Shown: positions 24,950-31,589, numbered from the stretch's first letter. The stretch is DNA of 64,000 nt from Motiliproteus sp965230185 (GCA_965230185.1 OZ245995.1:4030001-4094000), one strand, 5' to 3'. The notes: a model not told the origin generated them from the letters alone. Numbers and translations are program-made.

Positions 24950-25257
24950 TTCACAGTCTCCACAGTGATCGGATACAGCGCCTCTACCATCCTGCGCTTT
25001 GCTTTGAATTGCTCTGTCTCCATGCCCTTCACATCCACAAAGTGAACGGTGCCATCGGCATGAAACTCCTGGAAATCAATAACCAGCTTCACACCCCCGG
25101 GGAGATGGAACGGCACCTGCCGCAGGAAGAACAATATCTCCCCAGCCTTCTGCCGCAGCTTGAGCTGGGTGTAATACCTCCCCTCTGCTTTCGAGTCGAA
25201 GCGGATGCCATCCAGCTCGCAGGGCCGGGCATGGAATTTGTGACGAACGTTACGCAA
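24946..25257 (-). CDS. DUF1064 protein, putative PD-(D/E)XK nuclease
   Basis: A 103-residue protein. The N-terminal RHKFHARPCELDGIRFDSKAEGRYYTQL (S-K-A-E), the middle VIDFQEFHADGTVHFVDVKG (Asp...Asp-Val-Lys) and the basic FKAKRRMVEALYPI match DUF1064, a family related to Holliday-junction or restriction-like nucleases. Its stop overlaps the following gene by 4 bases. It may process recombination intermediates of the phage. Confidence 0.8.
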   Translation of the reverse strand: MRNVRHKFHARPCELDGIRFDSKAEGRYYTQLKLRQKAGEILFFLRQVPFHLPGGVKLVIDFQEFHADGTVHFVDVKGMETEQFKAKRRMVEALYPITVETVK

Positions 25258-25801
25258 CGCGAATCCCGTCCAGCAGCGCGTGCAGGTGATCGATACTCTG
25301 GTCGTTATTGATCACCGTGTCGCAATCGTTGACCTCGACACCCACCTCGGAGCAATGTCCGGCGTTATCAATTCCGGCCCGATCTGTTCGCCGCAGGTGG
25401 ATCAGCGTTCCGTGCTCACGAATGAACTGCGCCTCGTTTTCAAAACGCACATCCGGAATGACAAAGCCTGTGTGGTAAGTACCGTCAACGAAGGAGTCTT
25501 CCATATGCCGCTTCATCGCCAGCACCCAGACATCCGGATGAATCATGCTACGGCCCCACTCAGTGCCGATTGTCTGAGCCATAAAGCGCCCGGACTTTCC
25601 GTAATAGGGGTCAACGGTTTCTTTCTGATCGCCGTACAACTGCGCCTCTGTCAGACCAAGCCCTACCCGCAGCATGCGCTTTAACGGATCTGCAAATGAC
25701 GCCTTAACCAGTGCGTGTCTTTTCATCAGGTGATCAGCAGCTGTGTCTTTACCCGCTCTTGCTGGTCCTGCTATCCCTATTACGATCATCTTTCTTGTCA
25801 T
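25250..25801 (-). CDS. Phage deoxynucleoside monophosphate kinase
   Basis: A 183-residue P-loop kinase that charges dNMPs for replication. ATG 25801 is chosen, with AGAGGA as ribosome-binding site and an ATGA overlap with the small membrane gene before it. The P loop is GIAGPARAGKDTAADHLM. The SFADPLKRML segment, the lid region and IPDVRFENEAQFIREHG are typical of T4 gp1-like kinases. The 3' end overlaps the DUF1064 gene by 8 bases. Confidence 0.9.
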   Translation of the reverse strand: MTRKMIVIGIAGPARAGKDTAADHLMKRHALVKASFADPLKRMLRVGLGLTEAQLYGDQKETVDPYYGKSGRFMAQTIGTEWGRSMIHPDVWVLAMKRHMEDSFVDGTYHTGFVIPDVRFENEAQFIREHGTLIHLRRTDRAGIDNAGHCSEVGVEVNDCDTVINNDQSIDHLHALLDGIRVA

Positions 25802-25914
25802 TGATCTTTGTCCTCTGTCGTTGTCCACTGCTGGAAACGGAGCCTGGTCATGAGAATGAGAATTAACAGCCACACCAGTACCGTCGTGACTATCGCGAAT
25901 GCACGCTCCACCAC
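25798..25914 (-). CDS. 38-residue single-span membrane peptide
   Basis: A GTG start at 25914 directly follows the stop of the phosphoesterase gene, and the TGA overlaps the ATG of the kinase gene. The product begins VVERAFAIVTTVLVWLLIL and continues ILMTRLRF to a polar tail: one clean membrane helix. AGGGA lies three bases before the TGA/GTG junction. The gapless packing supports translation, but no family is known. Confidence 0.5.
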   Translation of the reverse strand: MVERAFAIVTTVLVWLLILILMTRLRFQQWTTTEDKDQ

Positions 25915-27081
25915 TCATCCCTGCACCATCGAAATATCAAACCGGTGCCGGGCCACTTCGCCGTGGTCCCGGTGGTGAACAATGCACATCATGTCCCGGC
26001 CGGCCCGGTACCCTTTGGCGGCGTGCCAGGCGTCTTTGCTCGCCATCGTCCGGAATGATTCCGTCATGCAGCCATGCAACTCCTGCGAGCGACGGTGATG
26101 GATATGCCCGACGTACCAGTACCGATGCTCTGTCTCGCCCCAGTCCTGCGCTCGGTCGGTCGCCATGATCGGACCCAGGGTTTCATGCTTGGTGTTGTGA
26201 CCGTGGGTGATACCGATCATCACGCTGTGGAAGCGGTAGTAGTGAAACGGCTTCGGTGACAGGTCGATCGATACCCGCTTGTTGTTCTGGTAATAGGCAT
26301 CCAGGATCAGCGACAGCGTGTAACTGCTCTGGTCGTCGTGATTACCGATCTCGTTAATCACCGTCACCCGCTTATGCTTCTGCAGCGCCCGGTCAATGCA
26401 GTAACACATGATTCGCACCCCCACCCGCAGCACCCGGGACCACCGGGAATCCACGTCCAGCGCGTTGCCGGAACGGCGGGTCTGGTTGTCCATGGTGTCG
26501 GAATGGAAGAAGTCACCCAGATTGGCAATCAGCGCCTCTTCGCTGTTGGGCGCCTTCTCGACCAGGTAGTCAATGGCCTGTTGCAGATCCCGCTCGGCGA
26601 TGTCGCAGTCAAAGTCCTGTCCGGTTTCCTCGACCCAGGCATACATGCCGATATGGGGGTCGCCCATCGGGTAGACCGTCAGCAGGGTTTTATCAGCTGT
26701 CCTGGGCGCTCCGATCTTACGGCTGGTGCCGGTGATCTCGTCCTTCAGAGATTCGATAATCTCCCGGGCCACCTCCTGCAGCTGTTCCGCCTTGACGTGT
26801 GTCTTCACCCACTGCAGCTTTGGCTTGCCGTCATCCCCGTACAGCGTGCTGGTGCCCTTCACCAGGTGGGTATCCGGCGCGGCGTGGTGCATATCGTGAT
26901 CCGGCGAATACCCCTGCAGTGCCGCCCGCTTCTTCAACCGCTGCAGCGATCCGACAATGCCGCTATGTGCCACCCCCAGCGCTTTGGCCGCTTTACGGAT
27001 GGAGCCATGCTTGTTGATCGCATCAACGTGTCTGATCTGCGATTCGGTGCCGTAGTCCTTCAGTGCCGGATCGATCTTCAT
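25915..27081 (-). CDS. Metallophosphoesterase with N-terminal HTH
   Basis: A 388-residue protein. Residues 15-60 form a helix-turn-helix (HVDAINKHGSIRKAAKALGVAHSGIVGSLQRLKKRA). The C-terminal two thirds are a calcineurin-like phosphoesterase with motifs GDPHIG, GDFFHSD, GNHDD, THGHN and GHIHH in order. Large phage proteins of this kind are thought to act on nucleic acids or nucleotides during replication. It is followed with no gap by a small membrane gene. Confidence 0.9.
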   Translation of the reverse strand: MKIDPALKDYGTESQIRHVDAINKHGSIRKAAKALGVAHSGIVGSLQRLKKRAALQGYSPDHDMHHAAPDTHLVKGTSTLYGDDGKPKLQWVKTHVKAEQLQEVAREIIESLKDEITGTSRKIGAPRTADKTLLTVYPMGDPHIGMYAWVEETGQDFDCDIAERDLQQAIDYLVEKAPNSEEALIANLGDFFHSDTMDNQTRRSGNALDVDSRWSRVLRVGVRIMCYCIDRALQKHKRVTVINEIGNHDDQSSYTLSLILDAYYQNNKRVSIDLSPKPFHYYRFHSVMIGITHGHNTKHETLGPIMATDRAQDWGETEHRYWYVGHIHHRRSQELHGCMTESFRTMASKDAWHAAKGYRAGRDMMCIVHHRDHGEVARHRFDISMVQG

Positions 27082-27092
27082 GTGAGTCTCCG

Positions 27093-27674
27093 TTATGCCG
27101 CTGCCGGGTTGCCGAACAACTCACCCGCCCTGCTGAACGGGATACGCAGCAGCAACCGGGATTTCGGGGTCAGGTCGTCTTGCCACTTGTTCTCTGCGCT
27201 GGCCCTGAGACTGTTTCTTTCCAGCCAGCGGTTGTAGGCCTGGACAAACCCGGTCCCAATCAGCCCGTGCTCCTGTGCGATATGCCGCATCACCTCCCCA
27301 GCCTGGACCCGCTCATGTAGGGCTGGCCACATATCGTCTGTAATTCGGATCTGCTTCCGACATCCCCGGCGAACACATCTCAGCGCTTCCTGGTTGGTGT
27401 TACGGTCACCGCCAATCTCTCTGCACAAGTCATCAGCAGAGATGTCCGGATTCTTGTCATGCATCTCCACAGCAAGATCTATCCGCTTGTGGAACGGCAG
27501 CCGGGTATAGGCCTTACGCACCCCGTATGCCAGCTCGCGGCGCAAGTCGCCGACCGTCAAGCGGTGGATGCCTGTAAGGTCCTGAATTTCGATATTGTCC
27601 AGAGACGGATTCACCTTGAGTTCTGCCTTAACGGCTTCCAGACGCTGTTCGTGTGTGTGGATCTTCATGACCAT
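27093..27674 (-). CDS. Phage protein of replication region, HTH-like
   Basis: A 193-residue protein. Several segments resemble helix-turn-helix units (NIEIQDLTGIHRLTVGDLRRELAYG; ISADDLCREIGGDRNTNQEALRCV). The start overlaps the stop of the P-like gene. It may be a DNA-binding regulator or replication accessory. No family was recognised. Confidence 0.65.
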   Translation of the reverse strand: MVMKIHTHEQRLEAVKAELKVNPSLDNIEIQDLTGIHRLTVGDLRRELAYGVRKAYTRLPFHKRIDLAVEMHDKNPDISADDLCREIGGDRNTNQEALRCVRRGCRKQIRITDDMWPALHERVQAGEVMRHIAQEHGLIGTGFVQAYNRWLERNSLRASAENKWQDDLTPKSRLLLRIPFSRAGELFGNPAAA

Positions 27675-28366
27675 GATTTCTTCAACCCCTTCACCATCGA
27701 TAACACTTCAGTCCTGGCCTGCTTTGCCGCCTGCCGGCCCTCCTTGTGCGACACCCCCGAGGGGTTGTGATCATCCACCGTCTGCGGCAACGCCTTGGGG
27801 ATCGGGTCTTCCAGGGCCTCACCGGCAATCACCCGGTTACACAGGATTTCGTAATTGCGCTTGAACAGCGGGAAGGCCTTTTCCCGCGGCATGCTCCGCA
27901 GGGTGAACGATGTCGTTTCCCGGGCCGCCAGCCTTACCGCGTCATGGCCGTATGTTTTCCAGCGCTCCGCGATACCGGCGGACTGGCAGGCTTGCTGGTA
28001 GGCCGTCTCAACGTCAGGCAGTCCGTAATCAGCCAGGTCCGGCGTACACAGCTTTCGGAACTCATTCAGGTTCGGCACAAACTTACTCTCACGCTCCAGC
28101 AGCCGGGCAAACCCTGAACGGATACGCTGAGGCTCGACATCCCGCAGTCCGAGACACCAGGTCTGGAAAGCCTCCCCTCCGACTTTGCCGTACTGGTTGG
28201 CGAACTGGCCGCCGTAGATCTCACCCATACGACGCCACAACGTCACCAGCGCCAGCTTCAGATCCGGATTCACGCCGGAGTCTCTGTTCGTACTCGTCGG
28301 CTGATCGGTTGATTCGATCGGCTGCCGAAAGTCTCTCTGGGTGATTAACTCCTGTGCTGCTCGCAT
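27665..28366 (-). CDS. Replication protein P-like helicase loader
   Basis: A 233-residue protein. LALVTLWRRMGEIYGGQFANQYG and the following WCLGLRDVEPQRIRSGFARLLERESKFVPNLNEFRKLC match lambda P-like loaders that deliver DnaB to the phage origin. The C-terminus ends with a conserved-looking basic helix. It overlaps the O-like gene by 146 bases in another frame, an unusually long overlap. Confidence 0.82.
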   Translation of the reverse strand: MRAAQELITQRDFRQPIESTDQPTSTNRDSGVNPDLKLALVTLWRRMGEIYGGQFANQYGKVGGEAFQTWCLGLRDVEPQRIRSGFARLLERESKFVPNLNEFRKLCTPDLADYGLPDVETAYQQACQSAGIAERWKTYGHDAVRLAARETTSFTLRSMPREKAFPLFKRNYEILCNRVIAGEALEDPIPKALPQTVDDHNPSGVSHKEGRQAAKQARTEVLSMVKGLKKSWS

Positions 28367-29174
28367 GGGCAGATCCTCCGTTCATCGTCTGCAGGTCGGG
28401 TGTCTCATCCTCCCAGCGGCGCTGTGACAGCCAGCCTTCCGGGTAAATCGGTGTGCGGTTGTTGTTGATCAGGGCGGGCCGTTGCTCTGCCTCAGCCGTA
28501 GCCGCTCGGATGATCTGCTCAAACTGGTTCTGGTTTTCCTCAGGGGATTTCGACCAGACGATCTTCAGCCAGGCGGTGATGGCCCGCGCCCTTCCCTTGC
28601 GGTAGCCAAACGCATCCCAGAATTTTTTGAACAGTTCGAGTTTTTTACCGGTCAGGGGTTTTCCGGATGAGGAAATCCAGTCAGGACCGTCGTCGATGTG
28701 TGAGGCGTCATCGCCAGATGATGCGCAAGAATTATTAAGTGACGGTTCAATTGACGGTTCTAATGACGGTTTGGGTGACACAGCTCTGTCACTACGGTGG
28801 TGACTCAGCTCTGTCACTACCGGTGGTGACTCAGCTGTGTCACTACGTGGTGACAAATTGTCACTACCCTTTTCGGTCTTTTCAGGCTCTGAAAACTCCG
28901 TTCTGGAGAGGTCAAAGGTATAAACATTGGTGTCGGAATCACCCTTACGGGTCCGGCGCTGAGTAACCTTGCTGATGATCCCCAGCTTCTTGAACTGGGT
29001 AACCGCCCGCATCACCGTCCGCTTATTGCATTCAGCCTTGTCAGCGATGGTTCCATAGGCCGGGTAACACTCGCCGTTATCGTCAGCGAAATCAGCGAAC
29101 GACAGCAGAATCAGCTTCTGTGCCGGCTTCAGCCCTTTGACCTGGAACGCCCAGGAGACAGCCTTAACGCTCAC
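28221..29174 (-). CDS. Replication initiator O-like protein containing origin
   Basis: A 317-residue protein with a GTG start overlapping the upstream stop. Residues 1-100 are a winged helix (LSFADFADDNGECYPAYGTIADKAECNKRTVMRAVTQFKKLGIISKV) as in lambda O and other phage initiators. A flexible Ser/Pro linker (about residues 115-150) is encoded by tandem DNA repeats that look like origin iterons. The C-terminal part is probably the P-binding domain. Self-binding to iterons within the gene is the lambda scheme. Confidence 0.85.
   Translation of the reverse strand: MSVKAVSWAFQVKGLKPAQKLILLSFADFADDNGECYPAYGTIADKAECNKRTVMRAVTQFKKLGIISKVTQRRTRKGDSDTNVYTFDLSRTEFSEPEKTEKGSDNLSPRSDTAESPPVVTELSHHRSDRAVSPKPSLEPSIEPSLNNSCASSGDDASHIDDGPDWISSSGKPLTGKKLELFKKFWDAFGYRKGRARAITAWLKIVWSKSPEENQNQFEQIIRAATAEAEQRPALINNNRTPIYPEGWLSQRRWEDETPDLQTMNGGSAHASSTGVNHPERLSAADRINRSADEYEQRLRRESGSEAGAGDVVASYG
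28740..28864. repeat. Origin iterons inside the O-like gene
   Basis: Three 12-bp direct repeats (TGACGGTT..) start at 28740, 28752 and 28764. They run into four palindromic iterons of the form GTGAC...GTCAC at 28775-28792, 28800-28817, 28826-28843 and 28850-28864. The iteron starts are 24-26 bp apart, about two and a half helical turns. The first three share a core CAGCT. This is the layout of a lambdoid replication origin. Confidence 0.85.
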
Positions 29175-29413
29175 TCCCCACCCCCGATCCAGTATTCGTG
29201 TGACGGAGACCCCTTGTACGGCTTATGCTGGATATTCAGGCCATCGGCCCGCAGGTCACGAATCCGGGCACTGATACCCGCTTCGCTGTCCATCTTGTTA
29301 AACCGCTTCAGGATATCGCTGCGAATCATCCACAGGGTCCGGGGCTGGCCATCCATCAGAACAGCTCGCACCCGATCAATCTGGCGGATCTTCTTAACGG
29401 CTGGCTGTGCCAT
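29171..29413 (-). CDS. Small winged-helix-like phage protein
   Basis: An 80-residue protein starting at ATG 29413. It has the sequence RQIDRVRAVLMDGQPRTLWMIRSDILKRFNKMDSEAGISARIRDLRADG, which reads as a compact winged-helix DNA-binding fold. Its end overlaps the O-like gene (GTGA). It is the third gene of the early leftward operon and could be a CII-like or replication accessory protein. The identity is open. Confidence 0.65.
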   Translation of the reverse strand: MAQPAVKKIRQIDRVRAVLMDGQPRTLWMIRSDILKRFNKMDSEAGISARIRDLRADGLNIQHKPYKGSPSHEYWIGGGE

Positions 29414-29422
29414 ACCCACCCC

Positions 29423-29647
29423 CTACAACTGCGCCTGCAGGTTGTTAATCGTCTTCATCGATCGCTGCAGCTCTTCATCCGTCATCGCCGCCTGATGCTC
29501 CAACTGCAGGTCCACATTCAGCGTGATGATCTCCACCCGGTTCAGGTCATGGCCGCCCTTACGCTGGGCAACCTCTACAGCCTCTTTGCACAACTGCTCA
29601 GAGCGTGCTGAGAAAAAGCTGTGTTGCTTTCCGTTTTTTGTAGTCAT
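29423..29647 (-). CDS. Early phage protein, unknown
   Basis: A 74-residue polar helical protein (MTTKNGKQHSFFSARSEQLCKEAVEVAQRKGGHDLNRVEII...) with a coiled-coil-like C-terminus. It lies between the Cro-like gene and the winged-helix gene in the leftward early operon, the place where lambdoid phages carry CII. No DNA-binding motif is clear. The function is unknown. Confidence 0.6.
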   Translation of the reverse strand: MTTKNGKQHSFFSARSEQLCKEAVEVAQRKGGHDLNRVEIITLNVDLQLEHQAAMTDEELQRSMKTINNLQAQL

Positions 29648-29663
29648 AGGGCTGTCCTTTTGG

Positions 29664-29897
29664 TCAGTTGGAGGGCTTATGCCCAGCGGCTACACTGGAT
29701 TTCGAGCCATCAGTTAATAGTTCGATCAAGGTCATACGCTGCCCGGATTCTTTCTCCAGGCGCTGCGCCAGATCCACGGATGCCCTACGGTGCCCATGGG
29801 CCAGTTGAGTGAAGTAGCTCCGGGTGGTGCCAGCTGCGATAGCGACCTTTTCGGCCTCTTTCCACCCATATTTTTTAAGGAAGGTGTATGCGTTCAT
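29664..29897 (-). CDS. Cro-like / YdaS-type early regulator
   Basis: A 77-residue protein starting at ATG 29897. It has a helix-turn-helix FLKKYGWKEAEKVAIAAGTTRSYFTQLAHGHRRASVDLAQRLEKESGQ, similar to YdaS/Cro-type proteins. It is the first gene of the leftward early operon and diverges from the repressor. It is expressed from a promoter with operator O1 lying between -35 and -10. It probably binds the same operators and commits the phage to lysis. Confidence 0.82.
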   Translation of the reverse strand: MNAYTFLKKYGWKEAEKVAIAAGTTRSYFTQLAHGHRRASVDLAQRLEKESGQRMTLIELLTDGSKSSVAAGHKPSN

Positions 29898-29903
29898 TCC
29901 CAA

Positions 29904-29931
29904 ATCATAGCACAGAGCTATTGATTAACAA
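29904..29931 (-). promoter_or_regulatory. Early leftward promoter for Cro-like gene
   Basis: On the minus strand TTGTTA (29926-29931) and TATGAT (29904-29909) are separated by 16 bases. Operator O1 fills the spacer, so bound repressor would block RNA polymerase. The -10 lies only 6 bases from the ATG, so the mRNA may be nearly leaderless. Confidence 0.65.
29907..29921. promoter_or_regulatory. Operator O1, ATAGC-N5-GCTAT
   Basis: The perfect 15-bp palindrome ATAGCACAGAGCTAT lies in the cro/repressor intergenic region. It recurs with one mismatch at 29956-29970 and perfectly at 31575-31589. It is probably bound by the prophage repressor and Cro-like protein. Confidence 0.75.
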
Positions 29932-29955
29932 TATCTTTTTGGAACCGACCTTAAG

Positions 29956-29970
29956 ATAGCGATTTGCTAG
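29956..29970. promoter_or_regulatory. Operator O2, ATAGC-N5-GCTAG
   Basis: The near-palindrome ATAGCGATTTGCTAG lies 10 bases before the repressor start codon and overlaps a possible -10 (TAGACT, 29968-29973). Binding here could autoregulate the repressor. With that -10, transcription would start at about the ATG itself, as for leaderless lambda cI mRNA. Confidence 0.7.
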
Positions 29971-29979
29971 ACTGTGCGC

Positions 29980-30360
29980 ATGGACAATAAATCTATCCGT
30001 CATAAGAATTTACTCACCCTGATTGACATCGCAGGCAGCCTCAAAAACCTGGAGCGCCGCACGGATGTATCCGCCAATTTGATTAGCCAGCTAAAGAACA
30101 AAACCCGGGGAATCGGCGATAACATCGCCAGGCGGCTGGAAGTCGGCATGCTGAAACCCCATGGCTGGATGGACGTTAACCACTCGCTGCCTCAGGGGGT
30201 CGGCGAGCAGATGCCCGAATACCCCCCAGCCGAACAATTGCCCGAGTGGGCGCAGCGGGTGCTCAAGCTGATGGCTAAGGCGGGTGACGCAGAACGGGAA
30301 ACCGCGATTGCGGTTCTGGAAACAATGCTGAAAGAAGATCGGGACAGACAACAAAGGTAG
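29980..30360 (+). CDS. Prophage repressor, HTH only, no S24 peptidase
   Basis: A 126-residue protein starting at ATG 29980. The N-terminal helix-turn-helix is NLLTLIDIAGSLKNLERRTDVSANLISQLKNKTRGIGDNIARRLEVGM. A Pro-rich linker (QMPEYPPAEQLPEW) leads to a helical tail (AQRVLKLMAKAGDAERETAIAVLETMLKED) that is likely the oligomerisation segment. There is no LexA-like serine/lysine peptidase, so RecA-stimulated self-cleavage cannot release it. Divergent from the Cro-like gene, with operators O1 and O2 between them. A terminator follows. Confidence 0.82.
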   Translation: MDNKSIRHKNLLTLIDIAGSLKNLERRTDVSANLISQLKNKTRGIGDNIARRLEVGMLKPHGWMDVNHSLPQGVGEQMPEYPPAEQLPEWAQRVLKLMAKAGDAERETAIAVLETMLKEDRDRQQR

Positions 30361-30389
30361 GGCAAAGTGGCAACTATGCCGGCCTACTG

Positions 30390-30420
30390 AACGCTCGTTG
30401 GTTGACGGGCGTTTTTTTTG
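30390..30420 (+). terminator. Repressor gene terminator
   Basis: AACGCTCGTT and GACGGGCGTT pair (with G-T wobbles) around a GGTT loop, followed by eight T. It ends the repressor mRNA 30 bases past its stop codon and overlaps the -35 of the next promoter. Confidence 0.8.
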
Positions 30421-30431
30421 CCCGCTATACT
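30402..30431 (+). promoter_or_regulatory. Promoter of SOS-controlled small gene
   Basis: TTGACG (30402-30407) and TATACT (30426-30431) are 18 bases apart. The -10 overlaps the LexA box at 30428-30447, so LexA binding would block initiation. Confidence 0.7.
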
Positions 30432-30447
30432 GTATAAATATACAGTA
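30428..30447 (+). promoter_or_regulatory. LexA (SOS) box
   Basis: TACTGTATAAATATACAGTA matches the gammaproteobacterial LexA consensus at all positions except one in the AT-rich centre (CTGT-N8-ACAG with the correct outer TA pairs). It overlaps the -10 of the promoter for the 48-residue gene that starts at 30519. Confidence 0.9.
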
Positions 30448-30518
30448 GTTTTTAGAACGCCCGTTTGCAGATGGTGCGCATATTGGTATACGCTAATATC
30501 GCATTATGGAGGAAACAC

Positions 30519-30665
30519 ATGGAAAAGAAGCCAGAGGCGGCCTGGAAGCCGTCGGATATGGAAATTGTTGAAGCACTGCAAACACTGCCCGAAAAGACAC
30601 GAGAGACGTTTATTAAGCAACTTGAAATACTTGTGAAACAATCAGATACAAAAGAGATCGCGTAA
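30519..30665 (+). CDS. LexA-controlled 48-residue protein, candidate antirepressor
   Basis: ATG 30519 follows a strong GGAGG ribosome-binding site. The protein is two predicted helices (PSDMEIVEALQTLP and EKTRETFIKQLEILVKQSD). Its second half resembles the repressor tail: RETxIxxLExxxK occurs in both. Located directly behind the repressor and under a LexA box, it fits the role of the LexA-regulated antirepressors known from coliphage 186 (Tum), N15 and Gifsy prophages, which inactivate repressors that cannot self-cleave. A mixed-oligomer mechanism is inferred. Confidence 0.7.
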   Translation: MEKKPEAAWKPSDMEIVEALQTLPEKTRETFIKQLEILVKQSDTKEIA

Positions 30666-30751
30666 TTTCACCCCGCTGATTTTTGCTTTCCCCTCCTTTT
30701 CAAAAAAGCACCTAGATACCTACAATTCTATTTATCTATATATCTATGCAG

Positions 30752-30779
30752 CTATATATCTAGACGTCTAGATATATAG
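30752..30779. repeat. 28-bp perfect AT-rich palindrome
   Basis: A perfect inverted repeat centred between 30765 and 30766 (core TCTAGACGTCTAGA, flanked by ATATAT). Direct copies of ATCTA and TATATATCTA lie to its left (30734-30760). It sits between the SOS gene and the end of the ribbon-helix-helix gene. It could be a binding site for that protein, a bidirectional terminator stem, or a centromere-like site. Confidence 0.75.
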
Positions 30780-30796
30780 ACAAAGCACTCCTCCGG

Positions 30797-30985
30797 CTAA
30801 ACCTCGATATCGCCATCAATAAAGGCCTGTATCAGCAACTCAACTACCTGCTCCATATCTCTACCCTCCTCTGTGCAACGCACTTTAAAGCGACGCTTTA
30901 GAGGTTCGGGTATCCTGGCATTCAGTTGCTTTTTATTTTTCGTTCCCTCGGCATCCTGCGCTTCTTGCTTGCGCTTTTCGTTCAG
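30797..30985 (-). CDS. ParG/Arc-like ribbon-helix-helix protein, non-ATG start
   Basis: A 62-residue frame whose C-terminal part QLNARIPEPLKRRFKVRCTEEGRDMEQVVELLIQAFIDGD is a ribbon-helix-helix DNA-binding unit of the ParG/Arc kind, with a basic disordered N-terminus (EKRKQEAQDAEGTKNKK). No ATG, GTG or TTG is in frame before it. The best start is CTG 30985, preceded by GGGAG at the right distance, so it is either a rare CTG start or a start-codon mutant. It lies alone on the minus strand behind the immunity region. Confidence 0.6.
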   Translation of the reverse strand: MNEKRKQEAQDAEGTKNKKQLNARIPEPLKRRFKVRCTEEGRDMEQVVELLIQAFIDGDIEV

Positions 30986-31174
30986 TTGATGTCTCCCGGC
31001 GTTATTTCAGTGTAGCCGTCCTGCTATCCCGTTCAAATAGCGCGCCGCCCGGTTTGTTGATTTGGCGCACAATTATGCCTATTCTGGCCCCGAGTTCGAC
31101 GTTTATTTGCCATGGAGTTGCAATTTGCCTCGCAGATTGCAGGCAACATTGTGATTTGGACAAGGAGAGAAGCT

Positions 31175-31456
31175 ATGCGCACCATCTTATTAGCGGCCAT
31201 CGCCGCAGCACTTCTGACCACATCCGCCCAGGCCGGCATCCGGATCGGAAGCCAACTCATCAGCGAAGGGGACTCCCCCGCCAAGTTGATCCGTTATATG
31301 GGCAGCCCTGCCACCAAGTCTTTCGCAACCGTCTGGTGCGACCGCCGCAAGAAAGCTGTCTGCACAAAGGAAACATGGGTGTACTTTCATGATGACCGCC
31401 AGTGGACAGTTGTAATTCTGAATAATGAAATCACCGACATCAGCTGGACTCGCTAG
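31175..31456 (+). CDS. Secreted DUF2845-like protein
   Basis: A 93-residue protein. ATG 31175 is chosen, with AAGGAGAG as ribosome-binding site. A signal peptide (MRTILLAAIAAALLTTSAQA) is followed by a short periplasmic domain: IRIGSQLISEGDSPAKLIRYMGSPATK...WVYFHDDRQWTVVILNNEITDI, resembling the DUF2845 family. It contains one Cys pair (WCDRR, VCTKE). It is expressed away from the RHH gene and ends at a terminator, so it may be a lysogen-expressed moron. Confidence 0.72.
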   Translation: MRTILLAAIAAALLTTSAQAGIRIGSQLISEGDSPAKLIRYMGSPATKSFATVWCDRRKKAVCTKETWVYFHDDRQWTVVILNNEITDISWTR

Positions 31457-31480
31457 CGCGATCTAAGCCCGCGATACCAG

Positions 31481-31501
31481 AGCCCGCCATGCGGGCTTTT
31501 A
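31481..31501 (+). terminator. Terminator after DUF2845-like gene
   Basis: AGCCCGC-CAT-GCGGGCT followed by TTTA, 25 bases past the stop codon. Confidence 0.82.
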
Positions 31502-31519
31502 TCCCTCAACATCAAAATA

Positions 31520-31563
31520 AATATCTTTTTGATATTGACGAGACAATACTCCATAGCTATGCT
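31520..31563 (+). promoter_or_regulatory. Promoter for LuxR-type gene
   Basis: TTGACG (31535-31540) and TATGCT (31558-31563) are 17 bases apart. An inverted repeat AATATC-TTTTT-GATATT (31520-31536) overlaps the -35. The same AATATCTTTTTG word occurs in the cro/repressor intergenic region at 29930, so both control regions share parts. Confidence 0.65.
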
Positions 31564-31574
31564 GACCTTAGTTA

Positions 31575-31589
31575 ATAGCACATTGCTAT
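31575..31589. promoter_or_regulatory. Operator O3, ATAGC-N5-GCTAT
   Basis: The perfect palindrome ATAGCACATTGCTAT has the same half-sites as O1 and lies just downstream of a promoter, 16 bases before the LuxR-type gene. The prophage repressor or Cro-like protein probably blocks this rightward operon. Confidence 0.72.

Noticed and set aside
24203..25045. A 280-codon plus-strand open frame
   Set aside because: It is antisense to the nin-like genes, which show tight stop-start overlaps and recognisable motifs.
26338..27237. A 299-codon plus-strand open frame
   Set aside because: It lies opposite the metallophosphoesterase gene with all five motifs, so it is a mirror of that gene.
28775..28864. 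A CRISPR array
   Set aside because: The repeats are short palindromes with spacings of only 7-8 bases and lie within a coding gene, which fits origin iterons.
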